From NCBI GenBank assembly GCA_015698045.1, contig BLAL01000261.1:496001-560000 (forward strand): 64,000 bases of DNA, read 5' to 3'. Origin of the DNA: Rhizophagus clarus. Its lineage: Eukaryota; Glomeromycota; Glomeromycetes; Glomerales; Glomeraceae. Made by a program: the position numbers and the translations under genes. Positions 1 to 12,397 of the stretch are shown piece by piece (the stretch's first letter is position 1; every line of letters begins with the position of its first letter). The notes beneath the pieces are model-generated. The model did no database searches. It was not told the DNA's origin and worked only from the letters and a program-made list of their open reading frames with translations.

Positions 1-154
1 GATGTAAAATGTTTCGAACCTTATGCGAGTAGCTTTAAAAATTGTTAGCCAATCAAAATAAAATAAAACGACTAATATAGTATGAATACATGTGATTACT
101 GTTTATGGTATGCAAAAATAATTAGCACCATTTCTTATAATTGAAATTTTAAAC

Positions 155-865
155 ATGTCTTATCCTACTCGAACTATCAAAAATTTCCTTAAAATAGGCC
201 CCAAAGAATACCTGAGGCAACTATTGTATATTGGTGACACCAAGTTTGGGAATCTTGTTGGAACAGACAAGTATGGGAATAAATATTACGAAAACAAAGA
301 AGAATTTTTCGGTGCGTCTTGATTTATTATTTTAATAAAAGTAAAAGACCTTTGTTGAATAAACCTGTATATACTTGACTTATTGTCTGATGTGATGAGT
401 CAAGTTAGAGAGTGGTTCTATGGAACAACTCAATATATATTTGGAACAAAATTAAATGTGAATTATATTTTATTCGCAGTTTTCAGAGAATTTCTTAATT
501 AATAAATCTTTTTTTCCTAACAAAGGCCGAGATCGATGGGTAGATTACGCTGAACACTATGGCGATGCTAGCCAAATTCCCTCTCAATGGTAGGTAATTT
601 TTTATAATTTGAATAGTCAGCGTCATGTTTTTGAATTTTCAAAGCAGGCGCTTTGCTACTTATTTTCAATGTTGATTTTTAACATAGGCATGCCTGGATA
701 CATAAGATTAAGGAGCATCCTCCCACTAGTGATCCTCCGCCGTCTCCAAAATATCTTTCTCCTCATACTGAAAATTTTACAGGAACCCGTAAAGCTTTTA
801 GAACCTATAATACGACAGCTCCTAAAATTCTTGCTTGGGAACCAAAAGTTAATCGCAGAGAATAA
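155..865 (+). CDS. NDUFA12: NADH:ubiquinone oxidoreductase subunit NDUFA12 (B17.2 family)
   Basis: Three exons (155-311, 526-589, 688-865) join into 132 codons. The N-terminal half reads KFGNLVGTDKYGNKYYEN, the hallmark of the NDUFA12/B17.2 family, followed by RDRWVDYAEHYGDASQIPSQWHAWIHK split over exons 2 and 3. NDUFA12 is an accessory subunit at the N-module/Q-module junction of mitochondrial complex I, on the matrix side of the inner membrane. The length matches the family (about 130-145 aa). Exon 2 must end at 589, because reading on through 590-593 would give an in-frame TAG; the intron GTAGGT then restores Trp. Its presence implies a proton-pumping complex I, which Saccharomyces lacks. 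The only doubt is the exact 5' UTR. Confidence 0.93.
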
Positions 866-1492
866 TATAGAATATTTTAATTTATTTCATTCGTTTTTCT
901 TTTGATCTTTTTTTTTTTTGATTTTTGAAAAAAGATTATAATAATGTTTTACAAACAATATAATCAAGAATTATAATCAACATCTAATGAGCATCTAAAA
1001 TTAGCAATCAAATAAAACTATATTGCTTTGTGTTCTGATACAGAAAGATGAGATGCAAATCCGATTACCTTATTTCATCATTATGTGTAAAACTTGCCTT
1101 GAAAAGTTAGAGAATGAATGTTTTAGCTATATGCTGTGACGAGTGTGCAAGGGCGTGAAAAGAAAAAAGTATATAGCTTTAAAATCATAATTAGTTTTTT
1201 TTTATATTGATTAATTCTGTATCCTGATGTCATGATACCCCTTGATTTCAACGGAAACAGTTTCCTCAAACATAATCATATAAAGGCTGTTGTTTCACAA
1301 GTAATTCAGCCGATACTCCTTAATAGAGTAAAATATCTCAGTCCCGAAATAAAAAATTTCTGCGTTCTTACATATAACGTGGATATTAGCTTTTAACAAA
1401 GAATACATAAAGTTGCTAATACTTCTGATTTTTCCGGATTTTTTAACTTTAAATTTCTATACTTTTGTAAATTTGATTAACTAGAAATTACA
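866..1492. other. Spacer between NDUFA12 and RAB7
   Basis: 627 bp without a convincing ORF. It starts with the AT-rich 3' end of NDUFA12, including a T run near 907-920, and ends with the promoter and 5' UTR of the RAB7 gene. I see no clear TATA element or repeat. Confidence 0.6.
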
Positions 1493-2634
1493 ATGGCTTC
1501 TCGTAAGAAAGTTCTTTTGAAAGTATGTCTCCTTTTGAGTTGATTTTAGGTTAATTTTGGCCTCTCAAATATGTATTCTAATGATTTTAAATTCTTCTTT
1601 AAAGGTTATTATCTTGGGTGATAGCGGGTATGTTTTGTTTTAGCAACTAGTTATCTGTTTTTGAGAACGAAATTAGAACCTGTATTATATAGTTTTTATT
1701 TTCGGTTTTATTTATTAAAATAAGATCTACTATATTGGTCACCGAAATATTGTCACTTATATTTAGAATAATTTTTCGAAGTTTATCGTGGATATAGAGT
1801 TTTAATTAATATACATTGTTTATTTACCATTAAACAGTGTTGGCAAGACATCATTAATGAATCAATATGTAAATAAGAAATTCAGTACTCAATATAAGGC
1901 TACTATCGGTGCTGATTTTTTGACTAAAGAGGTGATGGTTGACGACCGTCTTGTGACGATGCAGGTTCGGACATGATATCTTTTATTTAACAATCTACTG
2001 AATAAAATTATAGAGGTCAAAATCTTATTACTATTTGTTTTAAAGATTTGGGATACTGCTGGACAAGAACGTTTTCAATCTCTGGGGGTCGCATTTTACC
2101 GTGGAGCCGATTGTTGTGTTCTAGTGTATGATGTTAACAACAACAGGAGTTTTGAAACGTTGGATAGCTGGAGAGATGAATTTTTAATTCAAGCTTCTCC
2201 ACGAGACCCTGAAAATTTTCCATTTGTTGTCTTGGGTAACAAAATCGATATGGAAGAATCAAAGAGAGTGGTACTTTTAAATTTATTTATCTTAGTCGTG
2301 ACTCTTTCCGGTTTATTAATAATTTTTATGGTTAATTAGGTGTCTCAAAAACGAGCTATGACCTGGTGTCAATCCAAAGGCAACATTCCTTACTTTGAAA
2401 CGAGCGCTAAAGAAGCAATTAATGTAGAAACTGCATTTCAGACTATTGCGAAAAATGCTTTACAACAGGAGACCGATGCAGACTTGTATGCATTTTTATA
2501 AAGATTATAATTCATTATAAATATTTTATCTTTTTACTGATTATTGTCTTTTTTTTTTGATAAGTTATAATGACTTTCCGGATCCGATTAAGATTGACAA
2601 TGATACATCCAAATACGATTCTTGTGGGTGCTAA
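1493..2634 (+). CDS. YPT7: Rab7-type small GTPase (Ypt7)
   Basis: Six exons (1493-1522, 1605-1627, 1838-1964, 2046-2270, 2340-2485, 2565-2634) encode 206 aa, the length of Rab7. All G-box motifs are visible: P-loop GDSGVGKTS, switch I with [15 protein letters not shown] in switch II, NKID and ETSAK. The chain ends in Cys-Gly-Cys, the double geranylgeranylation signal of Rab7. Rab7/Ypt7 controls late endosome, vacuole and autophagosome fusion through the HOPS tether. It lies about 670 bp upstream of ATG16 on the same strand, another autophagy gene; this neighbourhood may be chance. The last intron (GTATGC...ATAAG) gives [13 protein letters not shown], close to the Rab7 consensus. The call is secure. 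Confidence 0.96.
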
Positions 2635-3304
2635 GAAAGGTTCTTTTGCGGCCTTCAGTTATAAATATTTAGTCGAAGGTGTATGAGAACTTTTAATGTT
2701 TCATTTTCCTTGGACAATTAAAATTAAAACAAGGATGCTGTTTTAAGACAATGAAACTTTCATTTATTTTACTTTTCATTGAACTATCAAGTTTTAAATA
2801 GTCGTCAAACAGTGTTTTTCTTTATTTTTATTATTTCATCTTTTATATTATTAATTCTCATTTCATATTATGATATTATTGGACATTTATAATGGGAATG
2901 AAGAATTAAGAAACATTATGACATTATGCACATACACATTTTATTTTTGTACAATTAACAATTTGATCTACCGTTATTTCTATTTTATTTTTATTAACTA
3001 TATAACTTGGATGTTTTATTTAGTTTTTAGTGTTGTTTAGTTGTGGGTTAAATAAAAAATTTTCATAATAGTGATAATATGTACGTTATTTCTATTTGAA
3101 TGATGTTTATGTTATTATATTTGCATTAATAAGTTGAAATTTAATTTTGTAACCATATGATTGTAACTTACCGGATTTCTGGGTAATTATTGTGTAACAA
3201 ATAAGGTTACACGACATCATGATTTTATCATGTGACAATAAAAAACTTTACAAAGTTACGTTTCTGTTGCTTATGTTAAATATCTACTCCGTATTTCTAT
3301 AACA
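2635..3304. other. Spacer between RAB7 and ATG16
   Basis: 670 bp, strongly AT-rich, with no ORF. It carries the RAB7 3' UTR (an AATAAA hexamer near 3050) and the ATG16 promoter. Confidence 0.55.
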
Positions 3305-6300
3305 ATGTCAACTTTCTCGCCTACAGGCGCTTCGGCTAATAGTACTCCTGCTGGTAACTGGCAAGGTGACTTGCTTGTTAAGCTACTGGTGAGAGATAGA
3401 CGAGAAAAAGCATTTACAGATTTTGTTGAGTCTTGTAAGTTCTTTTAAACGGCGTAGTTAAACAATTAAAGTGGTATTTAGACAAGTTTTGGTGAAATGG
3501 ACTGGTTAGATCTAAATTTCTGGCCTATTTAAGAAATATTAAACAGACCGGTCTTATTTCTGACCCGATCTAGAGGATAAAGTGCTAGTGAAGTTTATCT
3601 AAGCTTACGTTCATGGTGTTCTTGTTGCACTTTCTTGTATTCGAACTTCCACGTGAAAAAGTTGATACTTATCAACCCAAATTAATTTAATCAAATCGAT
3701 TTATCTTCTATTTATTCCAATTCCCATCGAACATCTAGATAATTCCCTCGTTCAGAAACTTGGGAAATTCGCGGAAAGAAATACAGCATTGGAGTTATCA
3801 GAAAAGTCTGCAACAGAAAAATATTCAAATTTATTACGCGAGGTAGACGTTTTAAGGGAGCAAGGGTAATTGATCTTTTTCTCAGCTATAAGCTGTTATT
3901 AACGATTTATGAACATTGTACAAGTTTTAAATCAATTAGACTTATTTATTGAGTAAAATTAGATAATAAATATTATTTTAACCTTCAACCTTTAACCTTT
4001 GACAACATTATAGGAGTCCATCAAATCAAAAGAGAACTGCGGAATTAGAACAGCAAATACAAACTCTCAAAGAAGAACTTGCAGATTTGTATAAAACGCG
4101 AGGACAAAATGCTCAACGTTTGTTAGATATGAATGACATTTTACGAAGTCATGAAGAAGCAGCAAAGAAGAACCAGGAGGAGTATGTTGGTTTTTTGTTA
4201 TAATATTATTTGTTAATTGATAAAAAGAGATAAAATAATTTTTTGGTAAATCGTTTATTTAATATCTAGAATTCGAAGATTAACGGAAATAAATCAATCA
4301 TTATCTGGCAAAGTGGACCTTCATCCTCAAGCTATTCGTGAAAAAGAAGTTACAATACAGGTAAGATTAAAATTATTTTCATACATTATTTATGAACCGA
4401 TTTGTTAATTTTTTTTTTTTCACAAATTAGCTGTTACAAGATGAAAATGCCACTTTGCAATTGGAAATAGGAAAAATTGATGAGCGTATGAAAGATTTAG
4501 AAAGAGAAAATGGCCAACTTTTACAACGTTGGTTGAAAAAGATGAATGAAGAAGCCGAGAAAATGAACGAAGCAAACCAATTTTACGAGAGGTTTGTCCA
4601 AAAATGTAGATTTTTGAATTTGAGGTTTATAAAAATAACAATATTATTTTCTTTTTTGATTATAGTGCTCTGGAAGTTCATGCTAAAGCTTTAGAATTTC
4701 AGAGTGGAGTTGTAATTGTTGATAAGGAATTTACTCCAATGAACAATGTACCAAAATCAATTTCATTTCCAGAAGCTGGTACTGGTACTATAAGGTGGTT
4801 ATCTTTTAATTTTTGACTTGTTTTATTATGTTGTCCTCGATTTCACTTGCATAAATTCCAAGTTCAAAGCATCTCAAGTGTTTTATTCATTATATGTTAT
4901 GTCATTAGGCAATTTATTATATAATTTATCAAACAAATTTTGAAATTACAGTGTATCACTATTAGTATAATCATATTTTATTGATTTTGTAAATATTTCT
5001 TCATAAAAAGATTTATTTGTATAAAATTTTACCACTAGTTTTATATAAGAAATTAAATTTAAAATATATGCAGGTAAAATCGAGGCATGACAATCTCTCT
5101 ATATGGTTTAACCTATAACTTTACTGACTTCAATGTTATTTTGAATAGAACGCGTGGAAAAGACTTTGGTCCCGTTATAATACCGACGGCTGTGGTTAAA
5201 AAAATTGTAAACATTTACTTTATTTTATAATTTAAGAATCTTTTATTGTTATTCAATTTAAGATTCTTTTTTTTTTAATTAGACACCGCATGATGGCGAG
5301 ATACATTCAATTGCCTCATCTTATGATGGAAATATGTTTGCCACTGGTAGTGCCGATAAAACTATTAAAATTTTTGATTCTACAACAGGTTTGAAATTTA
5401 AATCATATATTTGAATCTTTCTTTATATATTGTCCATATTAACATTTACTATATTTAGGCCAGGTAAAACAGACGTTGTCTGGATCAATACAATCTATTA
5501 TGCACGTTTCTTTTAATAACACAAACGAAATGGTCGCCGGCGCCTCAAATGATAATGCCGCAAGGTTATGGCATTTAAAAACTGGACGGATAAGGGTTTG
5601 TGGATTTTTATTTAAAACTATTCTTTTTTTTGCATGAAAGATCTGTGTTTAATCCTGTTAAGAAATTCTTTTACAATTTCTTAGCTTACTTTGACCGGTC
5701 ATGTTGGGAAAGTGTATTCTGCTAGATTCAACGGAGATTCTACTAAAGTGGTAAGAAATACACACCAATTTTATTATTGTTCGTTATGATTATAATGTTC
5801 ATTTAATCTTTATCGTGATTTTTGTTTAACAGATTACAGGCAGTCACGATCGTACAATTAAAGTGTGGGATCTACAAAAAGGATATTGTATGTGAAATTA
5901 TTTACTTAAATTTTAAATTTTTCGAATATACTATTTTACACTTACCTTTTCCGAATATTTCAGGCATTCGAACTATTTTTTCATTTTCTAGTTGCAACGA
6001 TGTAGTTCCTCTAGATGACGAAGGGTAAAACATACATTTGGGATAATGAATTTATTTTCTTAATGGAAATGAAATTAATTTTTTTTTCGTTATTAGTACG
6101 ACACTTGTAAGTGGTCATTTGGATAACAATTTACGTTTCTGGGATGTACGATCTGGTAAAGACATTAAGGAATTGACTGGAATCCATCTTGGACAAATTA
6201 CTTCTGTTTCTGTCTCCCCAGGTAATTCATTATTCCAATTTTATAATACAGATTTGTTACGTGGAATAAATTTGCTAAAGTCTTAATCTTTTAAAGATGG

Positions 6301-6930
6301 TGCCAAAGTGTTGACTAATTCACGTGATAATACGCTCAAAATAGTTGATCTAAGGACTTATGATGTTGAACAAACGTTACAGTATGCTATATTTTATCTT
6401 GTTTGTTTGTTTAAACCTTTTTTTCATTAATTTGTTAACGTGATTCATGTATCGCCTAGTTCTGATGGATATAAAACTGGAGCTAATTGGGCTAGAGCTT
6501 GCTTTAGGTAAATCAAAATTATTTGTTTTTATAATATCAATAATATATGATATAAGCTAATTTTATGATTTTAACAGTCCTGACGGGAGATATGTAGCAG
6601 CAGGCTCATTAGGTGAGTATTAAAAAAAAGCCTATTTACAAATGAAAAATTTCCTAATTAAATATAATTAATATTTATCAACTAGATGGAACAATTTTCT
6701 ATTGGAATATTCAAAAGTCAAAGTTAGAAAAGACAACAAAAGATCATATGTATGTATCGTTAATTAGTTTTTAATTGTCATTTTTAATTTAATTTAAATT
6801 TCTCAATTATTTATTAATTTATTTTGTTAGTGTACCTATATGTGGTGTATCTTGGAGCCCACGAGGTGGACAATTATTTAGTGCAGATAAGGATCGAACG
6901 GTTTGCATTTGGTCAGGAGGATTAAGGTGA
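3305..6930 (+). CDS. ATG16: Autophagy protein ATG16 with WD40 propeller (ATG16L1 type)
   Basis: Eighteen exons (3305-3434, 3739-3865, 4014-4181, 4270-4360, 4431-4591, 4666-4794, 5149-5206, 5283-5388, 5459-5595, 5685-5750, 5833-5887, 5964-6024, 6097-6221, 6297-6381, 6460-6507, 6578-6612, 6686-6749, 6831-6930) give 581 aa. Residues about 17-50 (WQGDLLVKLLVRDRREKAF...) form the ATG5-binding helix, and about 60-220 a coiled coil. From about residue 288 there are seven WD repeats, including TPHDGEIHS, GSHDRTIKVWD, SGHLDNNLRFWD and SWSPRGGQLFSADKD, which follow human ATG16L1 repeat by repeat. ATG16 binds ATG12-ATG5 and directs ATG8 lipidation on autophagic membranes. Yeast Atg16 is about 150 aa and has no propeller, so this is the long form. 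The length is close to human ATG16L1 (about 607 aa). Confidence 0.94.
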
Positions 6931-6961
6931 CCCTGACGACATTTTTAATTATTTAGTAGTA

Positions 6962-6998
<37 letters not shown>

Positions 6999-7405
6999 CT
7001 AGGTAAAGTTAGTCTGAATCTTAGTTCAGGAATTATTTATATTGTGGAATTTATTTGGAAAAATATATATATTTTTTAATTACTATTTTATTACGCTTCA
7101 AATTAATGTTGTAAGCAAAAAATGAAGTAATGTAAAAGAAAATTACCATTAATTGTAATTATTATTTTGATAATCAGGGTTACGATTTCATAATTATCAA
7201 TCGATTAACCACACAACAATTGTAACAGTTAATTTATTATTTATTTGTTTGTTAATTAATTTTCATTACATTTTCGTGTATTATAGATATGATGGTTTGA
7301 GAAGGAATATGATTTTATTAATTGTAATAGAATTTTTGTGAGCATTCTCTAAACTTCGTATAATAATAATAATAAAAAACAGGCATTAAGATATTATTAT
7401 TTAAA
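6931..7405. other. Convergent 3' spacer with T25-A12 tract
   Basis: The 3' ends of ATG16 (plus) and the dioxygenase gene (minus) face each other here. At 6962-6998 a run of 25 T is followed directly by 12 A, a perfect hairpin-forming tract. The rest is AT-rich with no ORF. Confidence 0.6.
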
Positions 7406-8959
7406 TTATAATTTGTTATTATTCTTCTTTTCCATTAGTGCCATAAGTCTATCTTTGAATTCGCTATATTCTACATAAGTGCCTTTAAGATGCCTCTGAC
7501 CACTACGAGAATCAAATGATTTCCTTCCGTGTAAAACACGTCTATTAACAAAAATAACTAAATCGCCAGGTTTTAAAGTAAATTCAAATATTAAAGAAGG
7601 ATTTTCAATACAAATACAAAATTGTTGATAAGCCTTATAAAATTCAATTAAATCAGCTTCATCATGATTAGTATCTAAGTTAAATTCAATGGGACCTTGA
7701 AAAGGAGGAGAATAATTAACATTTAAAGTTTCATTATTATCATCTATTACAATAGCGGGACGATTATAATGCAAGTGATGACCATTATTCTTATAATGAA
7801 ATGGTATAGGAAATTTTGTTAAAAGATTAAAATAATTCGGATTTGAAAGTTTTAAGTTATTAATTGCTTTGAATGAATCTGAGAAAATACTTTGACCGCC
7901 CGTAACTGAATTTTTTATACATTGCAAAAATTGTAACCCAGGTGGTGCATCATAATACCTTAAAAAAAAAATTTATATTGAAATATAAGGTAAAAAAAAA
8001 AAAAACACACAAAAAAAGGAAGGAGGATCAATGCTTACAATAAATCCATATGTAATCCTAAATGTAAGTCAGTATAAGCAATATTATTAGCAGCAGGTAT
8101 AGATTTTACATCAAATACTTTGCCATAAAAAGTAGATTTAATAGTTCCAATTCTTTCAGCAACACTTATAATTCCTTTACCATCTTCATCAGTAGGAACA
8201 TTTTTAATAATTACTAAACCATAATCCAAAATTTGTCTCAAAGTATCAAGTAAATTTTTATCTGAATTCATATAATCATAATAAGTGGTCCAAAGATTTT
8301 GAGAAGACTTGAGAAGAGATGAACGATCCCATAATATTGGTTTTAAATGATCATAACGTAACTTTGAAATATTTTCTTTCGTAGAATATGAGTGAAGGAA
8401 TGAAATTGGATATGTACTTTCATGAGGTTTATGTGAATTATTGTTAGCATTGCTTTTGTATGTTATAGATTGCAATCCTTTATCCCAAAGGATCACAAGC
8501 TTATCTGAGTCGAATTCAATTGAAATTGGTTTTATATCAAGAGGAACTTCCGAACTTGAAAATAGTTTCTGACGACTATCAGGATGAATACATAAAGGAC
8601 ATTGACAAGTATCACGTAACCAAATATAATTAAACTTTGTAAAAGAGTTTGAATTTGACCATTTTATTGAAAGAGAAGTTGTATTTTTTATTATCTCTTT
8701 GATGAATAATCCAGAAGTTGTTGTAGAATAAGAATAAGCTGAATCATTTTTTGTTTGGTATTTATTTGATTGAATAGAATTTTGAAATAACAATGAGGAT
8801 GATACAGATTTATTAATTATATTGTTCGCTAATGAAAATTTATGAAAGTGATGATGATGGTAAGAATTTTTTTTATAGATTAAAGAATCATTTATCAAAA
8901 TTTTTGCGAATGAAATATTTTTTTTAAATTTCAAAAATCGAAAAGGGTTTGCTAATTTC

Positions 8960-8961
<2 letters not shown>
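7406..8961 (-). CDS. Gamma-butyrobetaine dioxygenase-like 2-oxoglutarate oxygenase
   Basis: Two exons on the minus strand (8961-8039, 7958-7406) give 491 aa. Residues 1-75 are basic and Ser/Asn-rich, a plausible mitochondrial presequence. Residues 110-200 form the GBBH-like N-terminal domain with Cys119, Cys121 and Cys124 (LRDTCQCPLC), the zinc-binding signature of BBOX1 and TMLHE. The TauD/TfdA domain follows: the HLGLHMDLLYYDAPPG segment supplies His304-x-Asp306, RRVLHGRKSF supplies distal iron ligand His451, and GQRHLKG supplies the 2-oxoglutarate-binding Arg463. Family members hydroxylate gamma-butyrobetaine (last step of carnitine synthesis) or trimethyllysine (first step); the sequence does not settle which, though the first seems more likely. 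The start ATG abuts a T20-A15 tract. Confidence 0.85.
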
Positions 8962-8995
<34 letters not shown>

Positions 8996-9877
8996 CTTGA
9001 AAAAAGCGGGGTTAATTAAAAATCGGATCTCTTTTTTTATATACATATTTAGATATATCGGGAGATGTTATTGAGTTTTTATTTGGAATGGGAAATGTTA
9101 ACTTATGAAGTTTAGGTGATTTACATGAAACGTGCATTTATTAAACACAAACTAGTTTATTAAGCTTATGAGACTTTTGTGTTGTTTTAAAATAATAATA
9201 ATATTATTATTATTACCGCAATCTTGCATCATTTTTCTTTAAATTACACTAGCGATTTATTTAATTAAGACATGAACTTTGCAAAACAGTATACAAATAA
9301 ATTTCATGACTTAAAAAATCGCGAATACGTTATGTTAAAAAACGGTTTACTTCACGTTTGACGTAGTATTTCGGATACGATAAACTAGCTATATGCAGTT
9401 AGCAATATTTGTTTAATGAGAGTACATACTAATAACAATAGTGAAATGTTCTGAAACCCGTTATCAAAATACTTTAACATCGATCTTCCTTCTTTCTTAT
9501 ATTTAGAATTTATACGTGAAATAATGAATTTTTCTTTATAGTATATGATCTATTAAGCACTCCTTCGATTTGATACAACACATTCCTAAATTCACTATAC
9601 AAATGCTAATGATTATTAAAGTTCTTTCCAATGCAAGTAAAGCAATTTCGGATTGTGCATCAAATTAATTTTCTATAACTAGTGACTTAGTCTATAAGTC
9701 TATTTGTTCAATATTACATTTTAAAGGTTTAAAGAGTATATATTATTAATAACAGCTTGCTTTATTTGTTTTTGCTGGTCCTTATTATCACGTGATAAGC
9801 AATAAGATTGTTGATTCGCTTCACGTGAGTCTGGAACATCAATAAAAAAAGTATTAAAATAAAATATTTATCTTAAA
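8962..9877. promoter_or_regulatory. Divergent promoter region, dioxygenase gene / RPP40
   Basis: The two genes diverge from this 916-bp spacer. A T20-A15 tract lies directly upstream of the minus-strand start (8961-8995). An imperfect ATT/AAT trinucleotide palindrome lies near 9190-9216. Two TCACGTGA-type palindromes (9788-9795 and 9821-9828) stand 50-90 bp before the RPP40 ATG. No ORF is credible here. Confidence 0.55.
9788..9828. promoter_or_regulatory. Two TCACGTGA palindromes upstream of RPP40
   Basis: TCACGTGA occurs at 9788-9795 and again at 9821-9828, 83 and 50 bp before the RPP40 start codon. CACGTG is the core recognised by bHLH and Cbf1-type factors. The same core recurs upstream of other genes in the window. 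Confidence 0.5.
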
Positions 9878-11401
9878 ATGTCAATCTTTTTATCAGAACC
9901 TGTAAAATCAAAACTTCATATTTCACATTCGTCCATTACGTTAACAAAATCCCGACATGAACAAATAATATTAGATCATCCATTTAACAACAATTTAAAT
10001 ATTTTTTTCCCTTCAATAATTAGTTCCGAAAAAATCAATTTATTCAATAATGATTTTTTTTATTATAAGGTAGATTTACCATTATCATGGTTTATTGAAA
10101 GAGATTTTATACGAGATTACGTTAAATCAGGTAAATTAAAACATATATATATATATATTTTCACAAAAACAACCTGTAAATAAAATAAATCTTTTATTTA
10201 TAGGCTGTGTTGTTGCTTTAAGTTTAACTGAAGGAATTGATGTTGCGGACATAATTGCATTAGATTCATTAGGTAAAAAAGGAAATTATTCTTTCGTTTA
10301 AAATTCTTTAAAAAGAAAAATTCTTTTTTTTTTTTTTTAACTTTTTAACATTTTTGACAAACATCTTTAGTTGTACTTTAATTAGGAACTTTGATATTAA
10401 ATTTAACAAAAGACACATACGAAGAACTTGGATTAGATGGCAAACCAGCAAAATTTGGTCCAGATAAACAAAGATTTGGTAATTTCATTATATATATTCA
10501 AAAAAATATGGGCATATTCGTTTATCATTTCACTTATATTATACTATATTTTATTAGTTGTTCAAATTGATTTAAAAGAAAAATCATTAATTCCAGGAAA
10601 AAGAGGATATGAAAGAATTAAATGGTGTTTTAATAATACGCTAACAAAAAAATTCACATTTTTAATCTCCTTTCTAAAATCGGGCACAAAAAAATCAAGT
10701 GAAATTGATTTCTCACCATTTAATGCGGAAAAAATTTGGGGAAATTTTGATTTTAATAATATATGTGATAATATTTTGATTCCTGATTTAAATATGATTA
10801 AAGATATTACAAATGAATTTCAATGGAAATTAGATGCTGTAGAAATTTATGATTGGATTGGATTGGCTTCCATTCAAGCTCGAAGGTAATTTTTTTTTTA
10901 AAAAAAATAATGCATATATGTTTATTTATTGGTTTTGTTGCATTCTGTGTTTTAGAATTAAATCTCATGATCAAGTTGATCCATTTATATCTGTCTATAA
11001 ACCTCCTGAACCATATTCACCCGGAAATGGATCATTTATCAAATGTACAGGATTCATCCCATCTTTGACAATCAAAGAGTTATTTGATTCAGTTTCGTAT
11101 GTATTTATTTTTTTTCCATTTTTTTTTCTCGACGTTTTACTATATTTATGAATCACATAATTTTTTTTTTTTTTATGCAAAAAAAAATAAAATAAAAAGG
11201 AAATTCCTTCAAGAGGATGAAAATAAAAATATCCCATGGGCTATAATTAATGTATGGGGATTTAAAGATTCCCCGATTTCTTGGAATAAACATGAACATG
11301 GATATTTTATGAATGGTGAAAATAATTACAGTTTTATCGTTTATAATGATGGAACTTATATATTATATCAAGCTCTTGGTACTTACGATACATACTCTTA
11401 A
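9878..11401 (+). CDS. RPP40: Ribonuclease P/MRP subunit RPP40-like
   Basis: Six exons (9878-10130, 10204-10272, 10386-10478, 10558-10885, 10956-11096, 11200-11401) give 361 aa, almost exactly the length of human RPP40. Recognisable RPP40 blocks are the FYYKVDLPLSWFI strand, TLILNLTKDTYEELGLDGKP, then VVQIDLKEKSLIPGKRGYER and WGFKDSPISW near the end. RPP40 is a protein subunit of the nuclear RNase P/RNase MRP ribonucleoprotein that matures tRNA 5' ends and pre-rRNA. Saccharomyces RNase P has no obvious RPP40, so the gene marks a less reduced complex. Exon 6 must begin at 11200; the join then keeps SKFLQEDENK in frame. I recognise the family by pattern, not by search, so confidence is moderate. 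Confidence 0.75.
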
Positions 11402-12397
11402 TAAAAATCAATATTCTCATCAAATCAAAAGGATAGTGTCGTTTTTAAAAACTAGACACATTCCAGTCAATATAAAAGGCGAAAGAAATTAGACAAAGTA
11501 TATATAACATATATTGATATTAACAAAATATTAAGTTACCAATGATACATGATCAAATAATTCATTGCAAGTAATTGTTTGTGATGTTCCGGAAAAGCTG
11601 CAGTAAGTTAATCGTACAAAACCTTTACTACAAGCTTCTGAATGATTTCAAATTTTCAATATAATGATTAAAAATAATGAGATTTTAAGAGTATTTCCAT
11701 TCTTTATGATCATATAAACTTATTAATATTTATGGTATAATAAAAAAAGTTGGATAATAAAATCATAATTATATATAATAGTTTTAGAATAGCAATTTAT
11801 ACTTGATCTATAAAGTATTTATTCCAAATTTGCTTTTTTTTTAATTATATTTTTTAAAATATTTAATAATTTTATTAATTATTAATATTGCTTTTATATA
11901 TATCATTTAAATAATTTTTTTTTATCAATCATATCTTATACTTATTATTTTAAAATAATATTAGATATAATAAAACATACTATAACAGATAATAATAAAA
12001 TATTGTTTAAAAAAATAAGTTTAATCTAATAACTTTGACATAATAAAATAAAAATAATAAATATAATAAATATAAATATTATAAATTTAATAAAATAATC
12101 TGATTTTTATTACTTTTTGTAACTTACAAGAAGATTATTTACGTTTTTAGATATTAATGAAATTTGACAACCAATTTCTTAAACATAAATCGCTTCATTA
12201 TTAATAAAAATCTCATAATTCGATCCTTTTTGAAGCAGTATAAAAATTTTGTACGTACAAGGAATATCGAAAGATCAATTGTGCAAATCTCGCTAGCATT
12301 ATAACGAAAGATAATAAATAGAATGACATAATTAAAACGATCAATGTTTAGATTAGAGTAATAATAGTGAGTGTCATCATTAAGTATGTGTTGATTT
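11402..12397. other. Convergent spacer between RPP40 and CHM7
   Basis: 996 bp between two 3' ends. It is very AT-rich from about 11640 to 12110, with short AT microsatellites. I see no ORF, RNA gene or dispersed repeat. Confidence 0.55.

Noticed and set aside
3305-6930. PRP19-like splicing factor (coiled coil + WD40)
   Set aside because: No U-box at the N terminus; helix, coiled coil and WD order match ATG16L1 instead.
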